Part shown: positions 27,440 to 35,056 of the stretch, piece by piece
How the letters are laid out: each line of letters starts with the position of its first letter
Numbering within the stretch: position 1 is the first letter of the stretch
Assembly: GCA_017495165.1 (NCBI GenBank)
Contig: JAFEII010000014.1
Span: 22,573 to 86,572, forward strand
DNA: 64,000 nucleotides
DNA from: Hydromonas sp.
GTDB taxonomy: Bacteria > Pseudomonadota > Gammaproteobacteria > Burkholderiales > Burkholderiaceae
Direction of reading: 5' to 3'
The notes under the pieces: model-generated
Databases searched by the model: none
Seen by the model: the letters and a program-made list of their open reading frames with translations, nothing else
Told to the model about the DNA's origin: nothing
Translations under genes and position numbers: made by a program

Positions 27440-29422
27440 ATGCGTAAAGTAATGAAGTTAGAATTTATAAAAAAACATAAGTCAATATACCAACTAGAAT
27501 CCGAAGAACTTCCCAGCTTTATAGTTCTAACAGGTCTAAATGGATCGGGGAAAAGCCATTTACTTGAGGCTATAGAAAATGGAAGCATTTCTGTTGACGG
27601 GCAGGCTAATGATCCGCATTACCCTCAAAATAACTCATTTCGCATGTTTACATGGAATACGCTAGTTCCTCAAAACATGGGAAACATTCATATGGGTATG
27701 CAGCGTACTCAGCATTGGGATGTTTTTAGGAGTCTTATTCAACAAATAGAAACAGAGCAATCCCCCTTATGGAGTCAAGTCGCGTATCTTAAAAACAATC
27801 CTCCCCTCGTTTCAAACGATGATGACCTAAAAGTCAAAATGAATAATCATCTTATGCGAGAGCCAACAGATACTGAATTAATGGCTATAAAAAATGTAAT
27901 TAATCAACTTAACCAAGTTTTAGAACCTAGGTTTCAAAGTTCTCTTGGACAGCAAGTGGGGCAAGGTTTTTATAGCAACCTTAAAGAACAATCACCATGT
28001 GATTTGATTTTCTTAAGTCAAGAGCAATTTACAGGTGCTTATCCAAGAAAAATTTTCTCGGTTGATCCTTTTCAATATGCCTTTAACCAAGTATTCTCAG
28101 TTTATGTAGACTTAACCCGCCAAAATTTTTTAAAAAAGATTGCTTTTAATGAATGTAAGCGTGGAAATCAGGACTCTTTTCTCTCCAACGAGGAGTTTGT
28201 ACATAAATACGGAGAGGCACCTTGGAATATTGTTAATGAGATTTTACAAGCAGCAAAACTAGATTTTGAAGTGCCTGAGCCAAAATTTGAAGACGATGCC
28301 CCTATTGATTCGTCGTTGCGTTCGAGAAGCACTGGAGAAAACATTCAATTTTCTGATTTGTCTTCAGGTGAGAAAATCATTGTCTCTTTTGCTCTGTGCC
28401 TGTTCCACACGAATAATAAAATATCTGAGTCAAAATTTCCCACGTTAATTTTATTTGATGAAATTGATGCGACATTGCACCCATCAATGACTCAATCCAT
28501 TTTGGACACCATCCAAAAAATCTTGGTTGAAAGGTACAATGTTAAGGTGATTATGACCACTCATTCACCCACAACAGTAGCCTTGAGTCCTGAAGAATCA
28601 GTTTATGGGCTCCGCAAGGAGGGTGGTAAGAAAATAATTGAGAAAAAAAATAGAGATCAGGCCTTATCGATATTGACCCAAGGAATTCCCTTTTTAAGTA
28701 TTGACTACAGCAAGAGAAAACAGGTTTTTGTAGAAAGCGAAAACGATGCGGAGACGTTGGGCGCATTTTATGAAATTTTACGCAGCAGAAATACTTTGAA
28801 CAACTCAGGTGTTTCGTTAAGTTTCATTGCTTCAGGCTTTGGTAAAAAAACTGGAGCTTGTCAAAATGTTATTGAATTTACGAAAAAGTTTAGAAAAAAC
28901 GGTAACTCCAAAATTTTTGGCCTGATTGATTACGACAACAAAAACGAGCCAAAAGATAACCTTTTTGTCTTGGGTGAGCGATATACAATTGAAAACTTCA
29001 TTTATGACCCACTCATCATTGGCGCATTATTAATTCGTGAAGATTGCTTCGAAGCGATTGACCTTGGTTTGCCTCTAAATACGGCTTATACTGAACTAAA
29101 GCAACTTGCTGTTGCACAACGGCAATCATTATTTGACGCAGTTTGGGGAAAAATAAAGCCTCCAACAAGTTCTTCAGAATGCACAAAAACAATAGAAATC
29201 GAATACGTTGGCAATTTTAAAATCACTGCTGACAGAACTGTTCTATCTCATAATTGGAAGCATGAATGCGAAGATTTATTGAAAGAAAAATTTCCGAAAT
29301 TAATGAGATTTAATAATTCAAAAGATTTGACAAGGTATATCGTTGAGATGGTATATCAAGATTTTCATGAGTGGATACCGTTGGAGTTTCAAACAATATT
29401 TAATGAAATTATTGATGCGTGA
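27440..29422 (+). CDS. AAA/ABC-type ATPase with C-terminal TOPRIM-like domain (OLD-like, candidate defence protein)
   Basis: A 660-residue protein. The N-terminal SMC/ABC-type ATPase has Walker A GLNGSGKS at 32-39, the signature LSSGEK at about 307-312, Walker B LILFDEID (Asp340, Glu341) and a switch histidine in TTHSPT (His375). The C-terminal part has a TOPRIM-like pattern: Glu432 and Asp436 in VESENDAETL, then an Asp497-x-Asp499 pair in LIDYDN. This order recalls OLD-family nucleases and DUF4435-type ATPases found in phage defence. The gene is clearly AT-rich, stands alone, and lies between REP palindromes (27347, 29551), so it looks acquired. ATG 27452 (MKLEF) is an alternative start. Function is inference. 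Confidence 0.78.
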   Translation: MRKVMKLEFIKKHKSIYQLESEELPSFIVLTGLNGSGKSHLLEAIENGSISVDGQANDPHYPQNNSFRMFTWNTLVPQNMGNIHMGMQRTQHWDVFRSLIQQIETEQSPLWSQVAYLKNNPPLVSNDDDLKVKMNNHLMREPTDTELMAIKNVINQLNQVLEPRFQSSLGQQVGQGFYSNLKEQSPCDLIFLSQEQFTGAYPRKIFSVDPFQYAFNQVFSVYVDLTRQNFLKKIAFNECKRGNQDSFLSNEEFVHKYGEAPWNIVNEILQAAKLDFEVPEPKFEDDAPIDSSLRSRSTGENIQFSDLSSGEKIIVSFALCLFHTNNKISESKFPTLILFDEIDATLHPSMTQSILDTIQKILVERYNVKVIMTTHSPTTVALSPEESVYGLRKEGGKKIIEKKNRDQALSILTQGIPFLSIDYSKRKQVFVESENDAETLGAFYEILRSRNTLNNSGVSLSFIASGFGKKTGACQNVIEFTKKFRKNGNSKIFGLIDYDNKNEPKDNLFVLGERYTIENFIYDPLIIGALLIREDCFEAIDLGLPLNTAYTELKQLAVAQRQSLFDAVWGKIKPPTSSSECTKTIEIEYVGNFKITADRTVLSHNWKHECEDLLKEKFPKLMRFNNSKDLTRYIVEMVYQDFHEWIPLEFQTIFNEIIDA

Positions 29423-29550
29423 TTCAAGAAACTAATTCGTTATAACTGCAGCACGTAGGGCGCAATAACCGTGGTTTTCTCGCATTGCGCCGCATGTATT
29501 TAAAATTGTTTTACCTTGAATAAAAATGCAATGGCGGGGTGCGAAGAATA

Positions 29551-29574
29551 GGGCGGCTCGCGAGCCGCCCCTAC
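29551..29574. repeat. REP palindrome upstream of the RAYT gene (CTAC foot on the right)
   Basis: Perfect palindrome GGGCGGCTCGCGAGCCGCCC followed by CTAC. Confidence 0.85.
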
Positions 29575-29672
29575 AGCTAGCCCCTACAGCCAGCGCCCGT
29601 ACAGCCAGCCTCTACAGCCAGTCCGTACAGCCGCCCCTACAGCGATTCCCTACAGCCGCCCCATCCCTACGG
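29568..29672 (+). repeat. degenerate CCCTACAGCC repeat tract next to a REP
   Basis: About eight irregular units of the type CCCCTACAGCCAG follow the REP foot. This resembles the regular arrays at 25184 and 27282 but is decayed. No gene lies in 29423-29785. Confidence 0.7.
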
Positions 29673-29785
29673 AATGTAGGCGGAGGTTTTGATTGATGAT
29701 TATGTTGACAAATTGGTGGTGGCAACGCTGATTGAACCGAGGTTGCGCCAAAAATTAAGCTGTTTGGTTTTAAGGGGTATTTAAG

Positions 29786-30337
29786 ATGAAACACCGCCGA
29801 ACCATCCGATTGCAGCATTACGATTACGCCCAAGCGGGGGCGTATTTTGTGACGATTTGCACGCAGCATCGGGCGTGTGTGTTGGGTGAGGTGGTGGATG
29901 GGCGGATGCAGTTGAGTGCGTTGGGGCAAATCGTTGCGGACGGTTGGCTGTGGCTGGCGCAGCAGTATGCGCATGTGCAGCTGGATGAATGGGTGGTGAT
30001 GCCCAATCATGTGCATGGAATTATTTTGCTGACGGATGAGGCTCGTGTGGACGGCGATAAGGGCGGTTCGCGAACCGCCACTACGAATGCCCACAATGTA
30101 CCGCGCAAACCATTGGGGCAATTGGTGGGGGCGTTTAAAACGGTGACGACCAAACGCATCAATGCGCTGCGTGAAACGCCTGCGGCTGTGTTTTGGCAGC
30201 GCGATTTTCATGAGCATGTGATTCGCAATGAGGCGGATTTGGCGCGGTTGCAAACGTATGTTGCGAACAATCCTTTGCAATGGATGTTGGACAGTTTGCA
30301 TCCTTGTAACCTGAATGGGAATGACGTGGCACGGTGA
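29786..30337 (+). CDS. REP-associated tyrosine transposase (RAYT, Y1/HUH family)
   Basis: A 183-residue single-domain HUH endonuclease related to IS200/IS605 TnpA. It begins RRTIRLQHYDYAQAGAYFVTICTQHR, carries the metal-binding HUH motif in MPNHVHGIILL and ends with the helix bearing the presumed catalytic tyrosine, LQTYVANNPLQW. FWQRDFHEHVIRN is characteristic of RAYTs. Family knowledge: E. coli TnpA-REP recognises a GTAG foot beside REP hairpins and cleaves single-stranded REP DNA. REPs with GTAG/CTAC feet flank it on both sides, and one lies inside its own frame (30061-30085), coding GGSRTATTN in a variable linker. It is probably intact and acts in trans on the REPs of this genome. Confidence 0.9.
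   Translation: MKHRRTIRLQHYDYAQAGAYFVTICTQHRACVLGEVVDGRMQLSALGQIVADGWLWLAQQYAHVQLDEWVVMPNHVHGIILLTDEARVDGDKGGSRTATTNAHNVPRKPLGQLVGAFKTVTTKRINALRETPAAVFWQRDFHEHVIRNEADLARLQTYVANNPLQWMLDSLHPCNLNGNDVAR
30061..30085. repeat. REP palindrome inside the RAYT coding sequence
   Basis: GGGCGGTTCGCGAACCGCC followed by ACTACG, in frame between the HUH motif and the C-terminal helix. It encodes GGSRTATTN. Confidence 0.85.
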
Positions 30338-30343
30338 TGGGTC

Positions 30344-30417
30344 GTAGGGGCGGTTCGCGAACCGTCCTTGTATAGCGTGCGGTTTGCGGGGAGGGCGGCT
30401 CGCGAGCCGCCCCTACG
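30344..30417. repeat. inverted REP pair (BIME-like), copy A
   Basis: GTAGGGGCGGTTCGCGAACC on the left and GAGCCGCCCCTAC on the right: two REPs facing each other across a 26-bp spacer. Confidence 0.85.
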
Positions 30418-30545
30418 CTCTGCCCCTACGAAATTTGCCCTACACCCCTCCTATGAAATATCGGTCTGTAAACATCTTTTGCGTTTCAATCAGGGCGGTT
30501 TGATCTTTGCAACCTGCTTGGGAAGACGTGGCACGCTGATGGGTC

Positions 30546-30619
30546 GTAGGGGCGGTTCGTGAACCGCCCTTGTATAGCGTGCGGTTTGCGGGGAGGGCGG
30601 CTCGCGAGCCGCCCCTACG
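30546..30619. repeat. inverted REP pair (BIME-like), copy B
   Basis: Same arrangement as copy A. The left REP here is TTCGTGAA in the loop region; the spacer is identical in length. Confidence 0.85.
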
Positions 30620-30740
30620 AAAAAGGCAATTTTTTTCAAACTGTAACCCAAACCCCCGCAACGCCTTCAATCTACAATGGCTCAAAACAGGGCGACTTGT
30701 TATAATAGGCGCTCTTTATTTTTTACTTCGAAAGCATTTT

Positions 30741-31301
30741 ATGTCTGACATTATTATTCAAACCAACCGCCCCCGTATTGATGAGCTTTTGGCGCCGTAT
30801 GCGGGCGTGATTGGCAAGGACTTGCCTGGGTATCGCAACCATGTGTACCGCACGGTGACGTATGCCATGCATTTTTTGGGCAATGCGCCTGCGCATGAGC
30901 AGTTGGTGGAGACGGCGTTTGTGTACCACGATATTGCGTTGTGGACCAATCATGCTCTGGCGTATTTGGAGCCGTCTGAGGCGGTGGCGCTGGCGGATAA
31001 TGCAAAGCATGGCTGGGGTTTGGATGCGGATGCGCTGCAAGGGGCGATTCATTGGCATCATAAAATCACGGCTTATCGTGGCCCGAATGAGGCAGTGATT
31101 GAGGCCTGCCGCAAGGCCGATTGGATTGATGCCAACAAAGGCATGGTGCGTAAGGGCATGAGCCGCGCCAACATCAAAGCGGTGGAGGCGGCGTTTCCTA
31201 ATTTGGGCTTTCATGATGCGCTGATTCGTTTGGCCAAAGACCACGGCGGTTCGACCGTGGGTGGCTTGATTCAGGTGGTGCGTGGCATCGTCAAGTGGTA
31301 G
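30741..31301 (+). CDS. HD-domain phosphohydrolase-like protein
   Basis: A 186-residue HD-superfamily protein. The metal-binding residues visible are His34 (RNHVYR), His63-Asp64 (VYHDIALW) and a further His/Asp region with HWHHKI and ADWIDANKG. The family contains metal-dependent phosphohydrolases of varied substrates, so no specific reaction is assigned. I start at ATG 30741; the frame stays open upstream through a REP copy, which would be spurious. A TATAAT sequence at 30701-30706 may be its -10 box. A strong terminator follows. Confidence 0.82.
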   Translation: MSDIIIQTNRPRIDELLAPYAGVIGKDLPGYRNHVYRTVTYAMHFLGNAPAHEQLVETAFVYHDIALWTNHALAYLEPSEAVALADNAKHGWGLDADALQGAIHWHHKITAYRGPNEAVIEACRKADWIDANKGMVRKGMSRANIKAVEAAFPNLGFHDALIRLAKDHGGSTVGGLIQVVRGIVKW

Positions 31302-31325
31302 TTTTTCCTCAATTTTGATATTTGT

Positions 31326-31360
31326 AAAGCGCTTGATGGCTCGCCATTGAGCGCTTTTTT
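31326..31360 (+). terminator. terminator after the HD-domain gene
   Basis: Stem AAAGCGC/GCGCTTT with inner stem ATGGC/GCCAT, followed by a T-run. Confidence 0.8.
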
Positions 31361-31395
31361 ATTGCGGGTTGGCCTAAGGCGTTTGAGGCGCTGCG

Positions 31396-31725
31396 TTATG
31401 GGTTAAAAATGGGCGGTAGGTGGTGCGCCGCCCGTGCTTTGGCGCATTGGCTGTCTCCCGCGTGTACGGATGCGCAGGTGCTTGAGCGGTGGGCGTAAAT
31501 CTCGCAGCTTGTTTGTTCGCCCACGTTGCCGCGCAGGGCGATGCAGCGTTTGGCTGCGCCTTGGGTTGTGTGGGTGCCGCGCATGGCGACATAGTGTGGG
31601 TTAATCGGTTCTGTGAGGTGTTCGGGTACGGTGCCGTTTGGGTGCGCGCTGGTTTCTCCCCAGTACATGGAGACGCGAAAATAGGCGCAGCATGCGCCAC
31701 AAGTTAGGCATGGATTGTCGGTCAT
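31396..31725 (-). CDS. YkgJ-family cysteine cluster protein
   Basis: A 109-residue protein with the UPF0153/YkgJ pattern: N-terminal PCLTCGACCAYFRVS, central RCIALRG and C-terminal CEIYAHRSSTCASV, with a further Cys in QCAKAR. The cysteines probably bind zinc or iron; the biochemical role is unknown. It lies downstream of the ABC-F gene on the same strand, 159 bp away, with a nested inverted repeat between them, so it may have its own promoter. Confidence 0.88.
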   Translation of the reverse strand: MTDNPCLTCGACCAYFRVSMYWGETSAHPNGTVPEHLTEPINPHYVAMRGTHTTQGAAKRCIALRGNVGEQTSCEIYAHRSSTCASVHAGDSQCAKARAAHHLPPIFNP

Positions 31726-31794
31726 AATAAAAACAGGGGCGAACGGTGGTTTGTGGTGTGCCTTTTATGAGGGCTTGAAAATCGGTTGGTGTTG

Positions 31795-31874
31795 CTTGAT
31801 ATTGCTTTGTGTTGCTTGATGTTGTGATGTGAAGCAACATCAAGCGTCATTAAACGTCATCAAGCAATATCAAG
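31795..31874. repeat. nested inverted repeats between the ABC-F and YkgJ genes
   Basis: Outer arms CTTGATATTGCTT (31795-31807) and AAGCAATATCAAG (31862-31874) are exact complements, as are inner arms GCTTGATGTTG (31814-31824) and CAACATCAAGC (31835-31845). All arms share a TTGAT.TTG core. This could terminate the ABC-F transcript or be a small repeat element. Confidence 0.75.
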
Positions 31875-31884
31875 TTAAAACACT

Positions 31885-33762
31885 TTATAGCGCCAAGGAT
31901 TCTGACAATAGCAGCCATTCCTCTTCGAGCGGTGCAATCAAGGTGGCCAGCGCATCGTTTCGGTCCACTGCGGTTGCCAGCGCATCTTTTTGGTCGGGGG
32001 CGTAGGCCGATTCTGAGGCGAGCCATGCTTGCAGTTGCTTTTGCTCTTCTTGGAGGGTTGTTAATTTCTTTTCTAATTTTGCCACTTTCTGTTTGAGGTT
32101 TTTTTGTTCAAAAATCTCAGAGGCGGTGGCTTTTTTGACTGCGGGCGCTTTGTCCACTGCTGCGGCGGCGTGGTTGTTTTGTTTGTGTAGTTGCCAGCGT
32201 TTGGCACACCAGGCGCGGTAGTCTTCGAGGTCGCCATCAAATGGCACGACTTTTTGATCGGCAACGAGCCAAAACTCATCCACGCAGCTGGCCAATAAAC
32301 TGCGGTCATGTGAGACGACAATTAATGCGCCGTCAAATTGTTGCAGTGCCATGACCAGCGCGTGGCGCATGTCCAAGTCCAAGTGGTTGGTTGGTTCGTC
32401 AAGCAGTAATAAATGTGGTTTTTGCCAAATGAGCAGCGCGAGTGATAAACGCGCTTTTTCACCGCCTGAGAAGTGTTCTATCGATGAGGTGACCATGTCG
32501 CCGCCAAAATTAAACCCGCCAAGGTAGCCGCGCAGTTTTTGGGCAGGCTCGTTGGGTGCGATGCGCAGCATGTGCCACAGCGGTGATTCGGTTTCGCGCA
32601 GTGTGTCTAAGTGTTGTTGTGAAAAATAGCCGATGCGCAGCTTGGGGGCGTTGATGATTTCGCCTTTGCTGGGCATGATTTCGCCTGCGAGGGCTTTAAT
32701 CAGTGTGGATTTACCTGCGCCGTTCATGCCCAATAAGCCAATGCGGTCTTGCGATTGGATGGTGAAGCCAATGTCTTTGAGTAATATTTTGTCGCCATAG
32801 CCCAAGTTGAGGTGCTCGGTTTGCATTTGCGGGTTTGGCAGGTCGGGCAGGGCGGCAAATTCAAATGAAAACGGTGAATCTGCGTGCGCAGGACCAATCA
32901 TTTCTAATTTATCTAATGCCTTGATGCGGCTTTGCGCTTGGCGTGCCTTGGTGGCTTGGGCGCGGAAGCGGTCAATGTATTTTTGTAAATGTGCGGCGGT
33001 GCGCTGTTGTTGTTCGTGCAAGGCGTTTTGTTGCATCAAACGCTCGGCGCGGGTGCGCTCGTACGTGGTGTAGTTGCCTTTGTACATGGTTAATGTTTGC
33101 TGCGCGACTTCGAGGGTGTGGGTGCACAGCGCGTCTAAAAAATCACGGTCATGCGAGATGATGAGCAAGGTGGCAGGGTGGGTTTTAAGGTAATCCTCCA
33201 GCCACAAAACCGTGTCTAAATCCAAGTGATTGGTGGGTTCATCGAGCAACAATAAATCAGAGCGACACATCAACGCCCGCGCTAAATTTAAGCGCATGCG
33301 CCAGCCGCCCGAAAATGAGCTGACCGTGTTGCCTTGTTGCGCCTGACCAAAACCCAAGCCGTTGAGCAATTGCGCCGCGCGTGATTCAGCGGTGTAGGCA
33401 TCGATGCGCGTGAATTCGCTGTAGATGTGCCCAATCGCGTTGCCGTCGTCATCTGCTTCAGCTTTTGCCAGTTGCGCATTGAGCTCGGTCAACTCTTCGT
33501 CTCCGGCTAAAACAAATTCAAGCGCCGTTTCATCTGAGTCTGGCGTTTCTTGCGCCACGTGCGCGGTCACCCAACGCGCTGGAATGTTCACATCGCCCAC
33601 ATCCGCTGAAATTTCGCCGCGTAATAACGCGAACAGCGATGATTTACCTGTGCCGTTGCGCCCCGTAATCCCCACGCGTTGCGCGGTATCAATGCGTGCA
33701 TTTGCGTCTTTGAGTAGTACGGAGGTGCCGCGTTGCAGCCGAAGATTGGTGATGGTGATCAT
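31885..33762 (-). CDS. yheS: ABC-F family ATPase (YheS-like translation factor)
   Basis: A 625-residue cytosolic protein with two ABC domains: Walker A GRNGTGKS and GMNGAGKS, signatures FSGGWRMRLNLARAL and FSGGEKARLSLALL, and two LLLLDEPTNHLDL Walker B segments. The linker between them has the P-site tRNA interaction motif helix pair rich in Arg/Gln (RFRAQATKARQAQSRIKAL). The C-terminal coiled coil is Lys/Glu-rich. The length and first-domain sequence match YheS better than Uup or EttA. ABC-F proteins act on stalled ribosomes. There is no good Shine-Dalgarno sequence, and a hairpin with T-run lies only 24 bp upstream of the ATG, suggesting attenuation. Confidence 0.9.
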   Translation of the reverse strand: MITITNLRLQRGTSVLLKDANARIDTAQRVGITGRNGTGKSSLFALLRGEISADVGDVNIPARWVTAHVAQETPDSDETALEFVLAGDEELTELNAQLAKAEADDDGNAIGHIYSEFTRIDAYTAESRAAQLLNGLGFGQAQQGNTVSSFSGGWRMRLNLARALMCRSDLLLLDEPTNHLDLDTVLWLEDYLKTHPATLLIISHDRDFLDALCTHTLEVAQQTLTMYKGNYTTYERTRAERLMQQNALHEQQQRTAAHLQKYIDRFRAQATKARQAQSRIKALDKLEMIGPAHADSPFSFEFAALPDLPNPQMQTEHLNLGYGDKILLKDIGFTIQSQDRIGLLGMNGAGKSTLIKALAGEIMPSKGEIINAPKLRIGYFSQQHLDTLRETESPLWHMLRIAPNEPAQKLRGYLGGFNFGGDMVTSSIEHFSGGEKARLSLALLIWQKPHLLLLDEPTNHLDLDMRHALVMALQQFDGALIVVSHDRSLLASCVDEFWLVADQKVVPFDGDLEDYRAWCAKRWQLHKQNNHAAAAVDKAPAVKKATASEIFEQKNLKQKVAKLEKKLTTLQEEQKQLQAWLASESAYAPDQKDALATAVDRNDALATLIAPLEEEWLLLSESLAL

Positions 33763-33786
33763 AAATAATTTAACTTTGTCAAAAAT

Positions 33787-33821
33787 AAAGCCTTGCTTGA
33801 TTTGGATTTAAGCAAGGCTTT
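33787..33821 (-). promoter_or_regulatory. terminator-like hairpin in the yheS leader (possible attenuator)
   Basis: 12-bp perfect stem AAAGCCTTGCTT/AAGCAAGGCTTT with an 11-base loop, followed on the minus strand by ATTTTTG. It is oriented to stop transcription entering yheS from upstream, while cspA has its own terminator further up. A read-through switch is possible. Confidence 0.55.
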
Positions 33822-34036
33822 GAAAAAAAACGGATTATAGCAAAATTGGCGTTTGGTTTTTACGGTAAAACCGACTTTGTGGTGGTTGTGGTTCACGCGT
33901 TTGGGTTCTATCAGATGTGGGTGGGGGATGATTGGTTTAATGAATGTAACGCTCGTGTCCGCATCAATGCTGAGTTTTGAGCATGCTGGCAGGTTTGATT
34001 AATTTTAAATGGTGGGTTTGGTGGTTCTTTAAAAAT

Positions 34037-34066
34037 AAAAAAACCTGAACAAGTTCAGGTTTTTTT
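34037..34066 (-). terminator. terminator of the cold-shock gene
   Basis: Stem AACCTGAAC/GTTCAGGTT with 2-base apex and long A/T-runs on each side, 19 bp after the stop codon on the minus strand. Confidence 0.88.
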
Positions 34067-34084
34067 GCATTCAGTCAGAAGGGA

Positions 34085-34288
34085 TTAAGCTTCTTTGATG
34101 TTTGCTGCTTGTTTGCCTTTTGGACCATCAGTGATGTCAAAAGTAACGCGCTGTTCTTCACGCAAAGATTTGTAGCCATCCATTGTGATAGACGAGAAGT
34201 GAGCGAATAAATCTTCACCGCCGCCATCAGGAGTAATAAAGCCGAAGCCTTTGCTATTGTTGAACCATTTTACTGTACCGGTAGCCAT
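34085..34288 (-). CDS. CspA-family cold-shock protein
   Basis: A 67-residue single cold-shock domain that binds single-stranded RNA/DNA. RNP1 is KGFGFI and RNP2 is DLFAHFS, with the N-terminus [11 protein letters not shown]. One of several paralogues expected per genome, so no csp letter is assigned. The 323-bp gap between it and the divergent clpS holds a long 5' leader, common for cold-shock mRNAs; I see no other gene there. Immediately upstream the sequence is A/T-rich with only a weak ribosome site. Confidence 0.95.
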   Translation of the reverse strand: MATGTVKWFNNSKGFGFITPDGGGEDLFAHFSSITMDGYKSLREEQRVTFDITDGPKGKQAANIKEA

Positions 34289-34611
34289 AATACGTAGCCA
34301 ATCTATAAAAAAACATAATTAAATTTATTCCCTGCTGATTTTTAGACGTACATCCAACAAAAAGCCTTGAGAACCACTCCTGCACACTCTTATCGAATGA
34401 GCATGTTTATGATTGTTGTCGTTTTTGAACGCGTTGTCAAGCAAAAACCAGCTTTTTTCTAAGATTGCATTAAAATATTCACAAAATCCAAGGCAAAGAT
34501 TGCTTTTTGGTGGCCGATTGGGCAAAAAAACTGCTTTTGCGGTAACATTGAGCGCTTGAGCTGTGACGTATGTTGCGGCTGCTTTGTTGTTTTATATCTA
34601 TAAGGTTTGAA

Positions 34612-34950
34612 ATGAATCACAAAAAAAATAATCCTCGTGAAAAAGGCGGGGCGGGTCAAGGTGGCGTTTTGGAGCTTGAGCGCGATATTGAAGTGCTGCC
34701 GCCGCCGATGTATCGGGTTTGGTTGCTCAATGATGACTTTACGCCGATGGAGTTTGTGATTGATGTCTTGCGTGAGTTTTTCTATAAATCCGCTGATGAG
34801 GCAGAGAAAATTATGCTGCAGGTTCACCATGAAGGGCGCGCTGTGTGCGGTCAGTATCCGCGTGATGTGGCTGAAACCAAGGTGATGCGCGTGGCGCGGC
34901 ATTCGCGCTCGCATGGGCATCCGCTTGAGTGCGTGATGGATGATCTTTAA
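34612..34950 (+). CDS. clpS: ClpS adaptor protein
   Basis: A 112-residue adaptor that delivers N-end-rule substrates to ClpAP. A disordered N-terminus (about 1-30, basic, Gly-rich) precedes the core: PPMYRVWLLNDDFTPMEFV, where the Asn-Asp-Asp cluster binds the substrate N-terminus, then HHEGRAVCGQYPRDVAETK near the ClpA-contact face. I use ATG 34612 (AAGGTTTGA upstream). It lies 106 bp before clpA, the standard pairing. Confidence 0.96.
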   Translation: MNHKKNNPREKGGAGQGGVLELERDIEVLPPPMYRVWLLNDDFTPMEFVIDVLREFFYKSADEAEKIMLQVHHEGRAVCGQYPRDVAETKVMRVARHSRSHGHPLECVMDDL

Positions 34951-35056
34951 GTTTAAATTTGAGTTTGAGTTTTTGGCTGGTCGCTGTGTATGGTTTGCGA
35001 TTGGTTTAGAGGGTTTTTAGTGGCGCGATTGGCGCTGATTGAGTGAATGGAATTAT

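Larger units (their letters stand above)
30301..30620 (+). repeat. 118-bp direct duplication (30301-30418 and 30503-30620) of the RAYT 3' end plus REP pair
   Basis: The two copies are 202 bp apart. Both contain GACGTGGCACG.TGATGGG (the last codons of the RAYT gene in the first copy) and the same REP pair, with the shared spacer TTGTATAGCGTGCGG. The second copy has small changes and no open frame. No gene is visible from 30338 to 30740. Confidence 0.88.

Noticed and set aside
30368..30562. Open frame of 64 codons between the REP pairs
   Set aside because: It is mostly translated REP sequence and low-complexity repeat; no independent support.
30570..30740. N-terminal extension of the HD-domain protein
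   Set aside because: The extension translates a REP pair and the region with a probable -10 box. The same GGSRAAP-like text appears wherever REPs are translated.
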